Shown piece by piece: positions 1-7,405 of a stretch of DNA of 64,000 nucleotides (position 1 is the stretch's first letter; each line of letters starts with the position of its first letter). The stretch is from Parabacteroides distasonis ATCC 8503 (GTDB lineage: Bacteria > Bacteroidota > Bacteroidia > Bacteroidales > Tannerellaceae): positions 2,447,501-2,511,500 of the forward strand of contig NC_009615.1 of the NCBI RefSeq assembly GCF_000012845.1, written 5' to 3'. Below the pieces are notes generated by a model. The model did not search any database, was not told the DNA's origin, and saw nothing but the letters and a program-made list of their open reading frames with translations. The position numbers were made by a program, and so were the translations under genes.

Positions 1-294
1 CTCATCCGCCAGCTCAAAACAACGGCTGGTGAAAAGGCGTCCGACCTCATCGATCCAAGTGTATAAATTAATCTTATCGAAGGCGGTAGGATATTCCTTC
101 ATCTCGATAGCCAGACGGGACAACACCCAAGCCGTATGACGCTCCGACATATCATTGAAACCGAACCCACGCTCTCCGGCATGGCTGGAAGCGGCGTGAA
201 TCAAATAGTTACCAATCATAGGGAGCGTTACACGTCCCCTAAAATCCATCAAATATGGCTCCGCCACGAAATGAAATAATCCTACTTTCTCCAT
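1..294 (-). CDS. Acyl-ACP thioesterase, N-terminal part (cut by window edge)
   Basis: Minus-strand frame of 98 codons that runs off the left edge, starting at the ATG at 294 only 6 bp after the ilvN stop. The start reads MEKVGLFHFVAEPYLMDFRG, followed by GNYLIHAASSHAGERGFGF, the beginning of a hot-dog-fold acyl-ACP thioesterase, which releases fatty acids from acyl carrier protein in the cytoplasm. Family knowledge: Bacteroides and relatives carry such a gene inside the ilv operon, usually ahead of ilvC. Inference: it is co-transcribed with ilvD-ilvB-ilvN. The active-site half lies outside the window. Confidence 0.85.
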   Translation of the reverse strand, partial: MEKVGLFHFVAEPYLMDFRGRVTLPMIGNYLIHAASSHAGERGFGFNDMSERHTAWVLSRLAIEMKEYPTAFDKINLYTWIDEVGRLFTSRCFELADE

Positions 295-300
295 ATCTTA

Positions 301-855
301 TTATTGTTGCTTTTCCTGTAACTTTCGCTCCATATCGGCCAACATATCGCTCAAGCGCTCCACCTTGCTCTTCGTGATAGCCACACGTCCGGAGCGGATG
401 AATTGCAGGACACCGATCGTCTCGCTCAACTCATTGAACAAGGCCTGTGTCTCGTCATAGTGGCCACTCTTCTCCAATACCACGCAGGTCTCGTTCATCT
501 CCAAGATACGGGCGTTGTATTTACGGATCAATCCCTCCACGGTTCCCATCTTGATGAAAAGCTCGGTACTTAGCTTATAAAGAGCGATCTCTTGATAAAC
601 CAGATCCTCATCCGTATTATAATAAGCCTTCAAGATATCCACACGTTTATCGATCTGTTTCACCACCTTATCGATCATATCCTCATCGGCGAATGTCGTG
701 ATCGTAAACTTATGGATGCCCTTGATAGCGGACGGAGAGACGGACAGAGTCTCGATGTTCAGCTGTCGGCGTGTAAAGATAATCGTTATCTGGTTCAAAA
801 GACCTACGATATTCTCTGAAAAGATAATAACGGTATATAATTTCTTTGTTGTCAT
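301..855 (-). CDS. ilvN: Acetolactate synthase small (regulatory) subunit
   Basis: 184 residues. An N-terminal ACT domain (about residues 5-78, YTVIIFSENIVGLLNQITII) binds valine in this family, and a C-terminal half pairs with the catalytic subunit. It stimulates and confers feedback inhibition on acetolactate synthase, the first shared step of isoleucine, valine and leucine synthesis. It lies 15 bp behind ilvB and 6 bp ahead of the thioesterase gene, so it is a middle gene of the operon. Length fits the long IlvN/IlvH type. Confidence 0.97.
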   Translation of the reverse strand: MTTKKLYTVIIFSENIVGLLNQITIIFTRRQLNIETLSVSPSAIKGIHKFTITTFADEDMIDKVVKQIDKRVDILKAYYNTDEDLVYQEIALYKLSTELFIKMGTVEGLIRKYNARILEMNETCVVLEKSGHYDETQALFNELSETIGVLQFIRSGRVAITKSKVERLSDMLADMERKLQEKQQ

Positions 856-870
856 AGCTTCATCTCCTCC

Positions 871-2574
871 TTATTTCTCGTCTCCCATAATCATGTTTGT
901 CACACTTCCCCCGGCAGGAACCATCGGATACACCATTCCGCAAGTCTCCACGTTAGCGACCAACACGTAAGCGCCGTCGTGGTTTAGCATCTCGGCGATA
1001 GCGTCGTCCAATTCCTCCCGCTTTTCAACGGCACGGCTGGCGATACCATAGGCTTTAGCGATCGCCACGAAATCCGGATTCTCCATGATGGTGTTTGAAT
1101 AACGCTCGTGGAAGAACAATTCTTGCCACTGACGTACCATACCTAAGAAGTTATTATTAAGAATAATAATCTTCACGTTCAGTTTCTCCTGCATGATGGT
1201 ACCCAATTCCTGAATCGTCATCTGCATACCCCCATCACCGGTAAAGAAGCAGACCGTACGGTCTGGAGCCCCGAACTTAGCGCCCATAGCGGCCGGCAGA
1301 CCAAATCCCATCGTACCTAAACCACCGGAAGTCACCACGCTACGGGTTTGTTTATATTTGAAATAGCGGACACCCATCATCTGGTTCTGCCCAACGTCGG
1401 TCACCAATACAGCGTCGTTACCGGTCGCCTCGGAAACCTTACGGACTACCTCGCCCATTTTCAGTTGGCCCTCGGTCGGATACAATTCCTTCTCGATTAC
1501 CTTATCGTATTCCTCTTTCTCGTCCCGATCGAACTCGGCATTCCATTCCGGACGTTTACGTTCTTCCAACAACGCCGTGATCATCGGTATCGTGTGCTTG
1601 GCATTACCCAGCACCTTTACATCTACGGGGACGTTCTTACCGATTTCCGAGTTGTCGATATCCAGATGGATAATCTTGGCTTGCTTAGCGTATGTCTTTA
1701 AATCGCCAGTCACACGGTCGTCGAAACGCATACCGATAGCGATCAATACATCACACTCATTCGTTTTCCGGTTCGGCCCTACGTTTCCATGCATACCGAG
1801 CATTCCCTTGTTCAATGGGAAATCGGTTGGCAACGCAGATAAGCCCAATACCGTAGATCCGGCAGGTATATCATTCTTTTGGAGAAACGCTTTCAATTCC
1901 TCTTCCGCACCGCCTAACAATACTCCCTGCCCGACCAGACAGAAGGGTTTCTTCGCCTCATTGATTAAATCGGCGGCGGCCTTGATACGATCCTTTTTGA
2001 TATCCGGCTCCGGCTGATAACTACGTACGTAATCTACCTTCTTATATTCATAGTCCACCAGCCCTACTTGCGCGTCCTTCGCTAAATCCAGCACAACTGG
2101 ACCCGGACGGCCTGTAGAAGCGATATAAAAAGCACGAGAAACAGCCCATGCGATCTCCTCCGGCTTGCGGATTTGATAAGCCCATTTCGTGATCGGTTGC
2201 GTGATGCCAATCACGTCGACTTCCTGAAAAGCATCGGTTCCCAACAACGGCGAGGGTACTTGACCGGCGATTACGACCATTGGCGTACTATCCATCAGCG
2301 CGTCAGCGATACCCGTGATGGTATTCGTAGCGCCCGGGCCGGAAGTAACCAACGTCACTCCTACCTTGCCGGATACACGAGCATAGCCTTGAGCCGCATG
2401 GGTAGCGCCTTGCTCGTGGCGCACCAATACATGCCTCAACTGGTCCCTATAATCATATAAACTGTCGTAAATAGGTATCGCCTGTCCGCCGGGATAACCG
2501 AAGATAGTATCTACTCCTTCAGCAATCAACGCTTTCAGCAAAGCTTCCGAACCGGTTATCTTTTGTTTCTCCAT
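871..2574 (-). CDS. ilvB: Acetolactate synthase large (catalytic) subunit
   Basis: 567 residues, usual length. The N-terminal pyrimidine-binding domain has the catalytic-glutamate segment VRHEQGATHAAQGYAR. The C-terminal thiamine diphosphate motif GDGGMQMTIQELG runs to NNNFLGMVRQWQ. It is a TPP- and FAD-dependent enzyme joining two pyruvates, or pyruvate and 2-oxobutyrate. The gene follows ilvD by 33 bp and precedes ilvN by 15 bp on the same strand. Expression is expected to follow the attenuator at 4512-4644. Confidence 0.98.
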   Translation of the reverse strand: MEKQKITGSEALLKALIAEGVDTIFGYPGGQAIPIYDSLYDYRDQLRHVLVRHEQGATHAAQGYARVSGKVGVTLVTSGPGATNTITGIADALMDSTPMVVIAGQVPSPLLGTDAFQEVDVIGITQPITKWAYQIRKPEEIAWAVSRAFYIASTGRPGPVVLDLAKDAQVGLVDYEYKKVDYVRSYQPEPDIKKDRIKAAADLINEAKKPFCLVGQGVLLGGAEEELKAFLQKNDIPAGSTVLGLSALPTDFPLNKGMLGMHGNVGPNRKTNECDVLIAIGMRFDDRVTGDLKTYAKQAKIIHLDIDNSEIGKNVPVDVKVLGNAKHTIPMITALLEERKRPEWNAEFDRDEKEEYDKVIEKELYPTEGQLKMGEVVRKVSEATGNDAVLVTDVGQNQMMGVRYFKYKQTRSVVTSGGLGTMGFGLPAAMGAKFGAPDRTVCFFTGDGGMQMTIQELGTIMQEKLNVKIIILNNNFLGMVRQWQELFFHERYSNTIMENPDFVAIAKAYGIASRAVEKREELDDAIAEMLNHDGAYVLVANVETCGMVYPMVPAGGSVTNMIMGDEK

Positions 2575-2607
2575 AAGAAATAACGTGTTTAATGTATATT
2601 ATTGGCT

Positions 2608-4443
2608 TTAATCTTCAACAATCCTTACACCTCCCTTATCGGCGGAGCTAACCATCTTCCCGTACGCTCTCAACGCTTTCGAGACCTCACGCTGACGCGT
2701 CGGCGGCGTAAAGGCTTTCTTTCCACGCGCCTCTTCCGCTTTACGGCGCTCGGCCAACTCCTCGTCGCTCAGCCGCACGTTGATGGAACGTTCCGGGATA
2801 TTGATCTCGATGATATCCCCGTCTCTCACCAGTCCGATAGCGCCACCGGAAGCGGCCTCAGGAGAGATATGCCCGATAGAAAGACCGGACGTACCGCCAC
2901 TGAAACGACCATCCGTGATCAAGGCGCACTCCTTACCTAAGTGACGGCTCTTTATATAAGAGGTAGGATATAACATCTCTTGCATTCCCGGCCCTCCTTT
3001 CGGACCCTCATACGTGATGACGACCACATCGCCTGAAACGACCTTGCCTCCTAAAATGCCCTCGCAAGCGGCATCCTGTGAATCGAAGACTTTCGCCGGG
3101 CCGGAGAATTTCCAAATACTCTCATCCACGCCGGCGGTTTTTACGACACATCCGTCCAAGGCGATATTCCCTCTCAAAACAGCCAAGCCGCCATCCTTGG
3201 AATAAGCGTGCTCCACGTCACGGATACAACCTTCGGCACGATCCGTATCTAATTCCTTATAATAAGATTCTTGGGAACCCATCTGGATACTGAACCGATG
3301 AGCGGGAGCGCTCTTGTATTTACGGATCGCCTCCTCCGTTACGTTCGGGGAAGTGACGGCGTATTTATCAACAGCCTCGGCCAAGGTCAGGCCGTCCGCA
3401 CGTCTCGTGCTGCCATCCACAAGCCCGGCTTTCATCAACTCGTTCATGATACCGAGGATTCCACCGGCACGGTTTACGTCTTGTACATGATAAGTGTGCG
3501 TATTCGGGGCTACCTTACACAGGCAAGGTGTCTTGCGGGATAACATATCGATATCCTCCATATGAAAATCGGCGCCGGCTTCTTGTGCCACGGCCAATAA
3601 GTGAAGCACCGTATTGGTAGACCCCCCCATGGCGATATCCAGCGACATGGCGTTCAAGAAAGCCTGACGGGTAGCGATGTTGCGAGGTAACACGGAATCA
3701 TCCCCGTCACGATAGTATTTGTAAGCGTTCTCAACGATTTGCTTAGCCGCATCACGGAAAAGTTGGATACGGTTCTTATGGGTAGCCACGATCGTCCCGT
3801 TCCCCGGAAGCGCCAGACCGATCGCCTCGTTCAAGCAGTTCATAGAGTTAGCGGTAAACATACCGGAACAACAACCGCAACCCGGACACGCATGGCGTTC
3901 CACCTGCTCGATACGCTCATCGCTTACCGATGTATCGGCGGACTCAATCATCGCGTCGATCAAATCCAGATGGCGGCCATCCAGCTCACCTGCCTCCATC
4001 GGGCCACCGGACACGAACACCGTCGGGATATTTAATCGCATGGAAGCCATAAGCATACCCGGCGTGATCTTATCGCAATTGCTGATGCAAACCATAGCGT
4101 CCGCCTTATGGGCATTTACCATATATTCCACGCTGTCCGCGATAATGTCGCGTGAAGGAAGCGAGTAAAGCATCCCATCGTGCCCCATAGCGATACCGTC
4201 ATCGATAGCGATCGTATTAAATTCAGCGGCGAAACAACCTTGTTTCTCGATCTCGGCCTTGACCAGTTGCCCGATCTCATGCAAATGCGTATGCCCCGGC
4301 ACGAACTGGGTAAATGAATTTACGATAGCGATAATAGGCTTGCCGAACTGTTCCTCTTTCATCCCGTTGGCACGCCATAGCGCACGGGCTCCGGCCATCC
4401 TACGACCTTCGGTGCTAAATGAGCTTCTTAACGGATTCTTCAT
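2608..4443 (-). CDS. ilvD: Dihydroxy-acid dehydratase
   Basis: 611 residues, full length for IlvD. Iron-sulfur ligand motifs are visible: CISNCDK near residue 120 and [20 protein letters not shown] near residue 190. The C-terminal half carries [20 protein letters not shown], typical of the IlvD/Edd family. It removes water from dihydroxy acids to give the 2-oxo acids for valine, leucine and isoleucine. It is the first gene of the ilv operon and lies directly behind the putative attenuator. Confidence 0.98.
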   Translation of the reverse strand: MKNPLRSSFSTEGRRMAGARALWRANGMKEEQFGKPIIAIVNSFTQFVPGHTHLHEIGQLVKAEIEKQGCFAAEFNTIAIDDGIAMGHDGMLYSLPSRDIIADSVEYMVNAHKADAMVCISNCDKITPGMLMASMRLNIPTVFVSGGPMEAGELDGRHLDLIDAMIESADTSVSDERIEQVERHACPGCGCCSGMFTANSMNCLNEAIGLALPGNGTIVATHKNRIQLFRDAAKQIVENAYKYYRDGDDSVLPRNIATRQAFLNAMSLDIAMGGSTNTVLHLLAVAQEAGADFHMEDIDMLSRKTPCLCKVAPNTHTYHVQDVNRAGGILGIMNELMKAGLVDGSTRRADGLTLAEAVDKYAVTSPNVTEEAIRKYKSAPAHRFSIQMGSQESYYKELDTDRAEGCIRDVEHAYSKDGGLAVLRGNIALDGCVVKTAGVDESIWKFSGPAKVFDSQDAACEGILGGKVVSGDVVVITYEGPKGGPGMQEMLYPTSYIKSRHLGKECALITDGRFSGGTSGLSIGHISPEAASGGAIGLVRDGDIIEINIPERSINVRLSDEELAERRKAEEARGKKAFTPPTRQREVSKALRAYGKMVSSADKGGVRIVED

Positions 4444-4511
4444 CTCTTTCCTATTTTTTGTTCGTAGAGCGCTTTATCCACGCCTCTACCTTGAATTATT
4501 TATAATAAAAA

Positions 4512-4539
4512 AAGCCTTTCCCTATATGGAGAAAGGCTT
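4512..4539 (-). terminator. Attenuator terminator of the ilv operon
   Basis: Read on the minus strand, the hairpin has 5' arm AAGCCTTTCTCC and 3' arm AGGGAAAGGCTT around a short AT loop. A run of seven T follows (4507-4513), so it is a classic intrinsic terminator. It sits between the leader peptide and ilvD. The 5' arm is also complementary to GGAGAAAGG at 4576-4584, directly after the leader stop codon, so a competing antiterminator is possible. Confidence 0.88.
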
Positions 4540-4575
4540 AAGAAATATCTCTACGACTTCACAACTTCTTACACA

Positions 4576-4584
4576 CCTTTCTCC
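4576..4584 (-). promoter_or_regulatory. Antiterminator segment of the ilv attenuator
   Basis: Minus-strand GGAGAAAGG directly follows the leader stop codon. It can pair base for base with CCTTTCTCC in the 5' arm of the terminator (4528-4536), so the two structures exclude each other. A ribosome finishing the leader peptide would cover this segment and allow termination. A ribosome stalled upstream in the Ile/Leu/Val codons would leave it free. Confidence 0.75.
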
Positions 4585-4644
4585 TTACCTACTAATGACT
4601 AGAAGGACCACCACGAGAATAATATGCAATACGTTGTTCATCAT
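4585..4644 (-). CDS. Branched-chain amino acid leader peptide (attenuation)
   Basis: Too short for normal gene calling. On the minus strand, ATG at 4644 opens a 19-codon frame, MMNNVLHIILVVVLLVISR, ending in TAA at 4585. Eleven of the 19 residues are Ile, Leu or Val, ten of them in one unbroken run (IILVVVLLVI). It lies between a canonical promoter (4677-4707) and an intrinsic terminator (4512-4539) ahead of ilvD. Inference: ribosome stalling on these codons when Ile/Leu/Val-tRNAs are uncharged lets the antiterminator form. It is analogous to enterobacterial ilv leaders, though the sequence is unlike them. Confidence 0.88.
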   Translation of the reverse strand: MMNNVLHIILVVVLLVISR

Positions 4645-4676
4645 CTTTTCTTATTGTCTTTGTTTGTTTGACGCTG

Positions 4677-4707
4677 CAAATGTAGAACAATAATTGATAT
4701 GCGCAAA
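4677..4707 (-). promoter_or_regulatory. Promoter of the ilv operon
   Basis: Minus strand: TTTG at 4707-4704, a 19-bp spacer, then TACATTTG at 4684-4677. This matches the Bacteroidetes housekeeping consensus (TTTG, 19-21 bp, TAnnTTTG). The start of transcription would fall about 25-30 nt ahead of the leader peptide ATG. Confidence 0.82.
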
Positions 4708-4739
4708 GGATTTAAAAGAAAATTCTTTATTTTTCTTTC

Positions 4740-5510
4740 AATTCTCAAGCAAATATCATTTTAGTATTGCATTTTAACAGGAGCAAGAGTGTATTACTTA
4801 GGAATCGGAAGGTATAGAAGAGAAAAAACTTCGATTTCCTACTAAGGACAGCGAAAAGAAAAATGTCATCTAGAATAAATTTCAGATAACATTTTTATCA
4901 GATAATACGACTTACGATAACACGTATCTCATAAGAAAATCCCATTCTAGCGACAAAAAAGATACATATAAACTCCAAATCACATATTTATTAACACTTG
5001 TAGACTATAAATAGCCTTGAAAAAATTCATAATAATGTTTTAGAAAAAACATAAGGAAGTTCTCCGAAGAACATAAGGAAGAAATTTCATCTAGTATCGG
5101 ACTAAATTTTGTTAACATTCGAATGAAAATCACCTGAAATCAAGACTAAATCCGGCATAACCCACGCTGGAAGCAGCTCAAGCAAAGACATTTTCAAAAT
5201 GACTTTCAGACAGAGAAAGCCTTAAATACTCAACCGATAGACAGCTCTTCAAACATCAATCATAAAAAAAGACCAACAGCACCTGCATTCAAACATCATT
5301 CTGATTTACACAACCATCAAATGCTTGCGTTTTTCCCGTGCGACCAAGCCCCCGGCCCCATAATTCATCACCCACAGAGAGCAATAATAGCACTTTGACA
5401 TTTCGTCAACAAGGTTCACATAGAAAAGTCTATCCCCACCAAATTTCATAAAAAAGCCCCAATAGCGAAACAGGAAATTTATATAGTTCCAAGCTAGTTC
5501 TTAAATAAAA
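4740..5510. other. AT-rich non-coding region
   Basis: About 770 bp between the ilv promoter and the sigma-factor promoter with no credible coding frame on either strand. The only structure seen is a 12-bp direct repeat AACATAAGGAAG at 5048-5059 and 5070-5081 (22-bp period). No tRNA, transposon end or gene remnant was recognised. Confidence 0.6.
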
Positions 5511-5542
5511 TTTGCCCTCCTCAAGAAAATTAGCTAATATTG
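5511..5542 (+). promoter_or_regulatory. Promoter candidate for the ECF sigma gene
   Basis: TTTG at 5511, a 20-bp spacer and TAATATTG at 5535. The -7 box has one mismatch to TAnnTTTG. The gene starts 33 nt further on. Confidence 0.6.
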
Positions 5543-5575
5543 CGACTATTCATAAAGTTGTTGATGGATTAATCC

Positions 5576-6160
5576 ATGGGAGAGAGGAACAAGCATATTG
5601 AGAACCTTAGAAAGGGTAATCGTTCATCTTTTGAATATCTTTACACGGTTTGGAGTGGCAAATTATATAATTTTGTCATGAAAATTTCTCATGGGGATTC
5701 CTACTTGGCAGAGGAAATGGTACAAACTGTATTTCTTAAAGTATGGAAAAATCGAGAACAATTAGACCCAAAACTGTCTTTTGGAGCCTATTTATGTACG
5801 ATAGCAAAAAACTTATTAACTAACCATTACCAACATAAAATGATGGAGATTCTCTATATAGAACAACAAATAGACCACCCCGGAACTCCTTATGCCAGAG
5901 GTACGGACGAGGTCGTAGAATATCATCTCCTAGAAGAATTCGTTGATTCTTTAATACAACAAATGCCCGAAGGAAGGCAAAGAATTTATAAACTAAGCAG
6001 ACAATCCCACCTATCCAACCGGGAGATAGCAGACCAATTGCAGATATCAGAGAATACCGTGGAATCCCAACTGACCAAAGCCATCTCCTTTCTACGCAAA
6101 AGGTTAAAAGACCAATACGACCTAGGACTTTTAGCTTTAAGTTGCCTCCTCAATAGTTAA
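5576..6160 (+). CDS. ECF-type RNA polymerase sigma factor
   Basis: 194 residues with sigma-70 region 2 (about 20-90, FEYLYTVWSGKLYNFVMKIS, then EEMVQTVFLKVWKN) and region 4 (about 125-180, LSNREIADQLQISENTVESQ, a helix-turn-helix). It lacks regions 1 and 3, as ECF factors do. The next gene is a FecR anti-sigma factor, followed by a SusC with an STN domain. In Bacteroidetes this is the trans-envelope signalling layout that switches on the adjacent PUL when its glycan is bound. Confidence 0.93.
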   Translation: MGERNKHIENLRKGNRSSFEYLYTVWSGKLYNFVMKISHGDSYLAEEMVQTVFLKVWKNREQLDPKLSFGAYLCTIAKNLLTNHYQHKMMEILYIEQQIDHPGTPYARGTDEVVEYHLLEEFVDSLIQQMPEGRQRIYKLSRQSHLSNREIADQLQISENTVESQLTKAISFLRKRLKDQYDLGLLALSCLLNS

Positions 6161-6233
6161 CGAATACTAAATCCGCAGGATGCGATAACGGAAACTTCCC
6201 TGTCATTTGTATACTGAATAAAGACAGAGGAAA

Positions 6234-7265
6234 ATGGAAAGAAACGATTACATACATATATTTAACAAGTTCCTAGAGAATAAGGCAACTCCATCGGAAA
6301 TAAAGCTATTGATAGAATGGCTAAAAGAACGAAAAGCTTTTGACACATGGGCTGATGATATATGGATGCAATCCCCGATGGAAATGGATCCTTCAGTAAA
6401 ACAACATTTACTGGACGAACTCCGTAAACAAATCTTTTTTAAAGAAACAGGGAAAAGGACATTCATGAGTCTTTCTCTCCCTTCACTTTTCCATTATGCG
6501 CTACGTATCACAGCAATTATCCTATTGCTCATAACAACAAGTATTGTCACCTATCATTATGCAATGGATAAACAGCGAGAACCGATGGACATGATTGTCG
6601 CTGTCGAGAAAGGACAAAAAGCGAATATAACATTGCCTGATGGTTCAAAAGGGTGGATAAATTCAGATTCAAAGTTATCTTATGGAAGCCGTTTTAATGC
6701 AGATGAACGGGTTCTGAATCTAGAAGGCGAAGCTTATTTTGAAGTCAAGCCCGATGCTAAACGTCCTTTTATCGTTCAATCGGGAAAGGTATCCGTAAAA
6801 GCTTTAGGAACCAGTTTTAACGTAAAGAACTATAACACGGAAGAGCACATATCCGTTGTATTAATGACCGGGAAAGTAGAAGTAACCGCAAACGATAACC
6901 ATGTAGACCTGTTGCCTAATGAACAAGCTATTTTCAATAAACACTCTAGCATACTGGGGAAAAACAAGGTTGACAATAGTCTAGATTACTCCAGTTGGAT
7001 GTACAATACATTGAATTTTGAGTCAACACCATTCAGCGAGATTGCTCATACGCTGGAACGTTATTACAATACCCAGATCGTATTTAAATCTGAGGCCTTA
7101 AAGAGTTATCGTTTTACAGGTAAGCCCGGGAATACCAGTCTAGCGAGCATCTTACATTTATTGTCTCTTACCTCACCATTAGCCTACGAGATAAAAGACA
7201 GTGTGGTTATTTTGTATGAGAACAACGACAAAAAAGAGTTATATAACAGAGTATTAAAACAGTAA
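6234..7265 (+). CDS. FecR-family anti-sigma factor
   Basis: 343 residues. The N-terminal cytoplasmic part would hold the sigma factor. One membrane segment lies near residues 84-108 (ALRITAIILLLITTSIVTYH). The periplasmic FecR domain starts with VAVEKGQKANITLPDGSKGW, followed by LNLEGEAYFEVKPDAKRPFIV, the family signature, and a C-terminal DUF4974-like region. It passes the signal from the SusC STN domain to the sigma factor encoded 73 bp upstream. Confidence 0.92.
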   Translation: MERNDYIHIFNKFLENKATPSEIKLLIEWLKERKAFDTWADDIWMQSPMEMDPSVKQHLLDELRKQIFFKETGKRTFMSLSLPSLFHYALRITAIILLLITTSIVTYHYAMDKQREPMDMIVAVEKGQKANITLPDGSKGWINSDSKLSYGSRFNADERVLNLEGEAYFEVKPDAKRPFIVQSGKVSVKALGTSFNVKNYNTEEHISVVLMTGKVEVTANDNHVDLLPNEQAIFNKHSSILGKNKVDNSLDYSSWMYNTLNFESTPFSEIAHTLERYYNTQIVFKSEALKSYRFTGKPGNTSLASILHLLSLTSPLAYEIKDSVVILYENNDKKELYNRVLKQ

Positions 7266-7287
7266 ATAGCAATTTCATGAAAAGCCC

Positions 7288-7392
7288 GTAAAAAATCGGG
7301 GTAGAAATGCTAGGCATTTCCCCCCGAAAAAGAAATCAGTTAACCGCGCTTAGGTATCTCGCAAATAGCAAGCGCAAGTACTAATATCCATA
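7288..7392 (-). ncRNA. Putative antisense small RNA over the susC leader (DonS-like)
   Basis: The minus strand of the fecR-susC gap has a perfect TAnnTTTG box (TACTTTTG, 7405-7398) at the susC start codon. About 100 nt further on comes an intrinsic terminator: stem GGGG/GAAATGC pairing with GCATTTC/CCCC at 7298-7325, then GATTTTTT. A transcript of roughly 100 nt would be complementary to most of the susC 5' leader. Bacteroides PULs run by ECF sigma/anti-sigma pairs are known to carry such cis-antisense repressor RNAs (DonS family). The exact 5' end is inferred and no -33 box is clear. Confidence 0.6.
7298..7325 (-). terminator. Minus-strand intrinsic terminator in the fecR-susC gap
   Basis: The hairpin of GGGG plus GAAATGC with GCATTTC plus CCCC around a 3-nt loop is followed by a six-T run only on the minus strand (7295-7290). 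The plus-strand side has no T run, so it is oriented to end an antisense transcript, not fecR mRNA. Confidence 0.75.
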
Positions 7393-7397
7393 GAATA

Positions 7398-7405
7398 CAA
7401 AAGTA
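7398..7405 (-). promoter_or_regulatory. Antisense promoter -7 box at the susC start
   Basis: CAAAAGTA on the plus strand reads TACTTTTG on the minus strand, an exact TAnnTTTG match. Its last base overlaps the susC ATG. It points toward the terminator at 7298-7325. Confidence 0.55.

Noticed and set aside
4740..5570. Decayed gene or transposon remnant
   Set aside because: All six frames are closed and no terminal repeats or familiar protein fragments were seen.
7298..7325. Hairpin read as a plus-strand terminator of fecR
   Set aside because: The T run exists only on the minus-strand side, so it was assigned to an antisense RNA.
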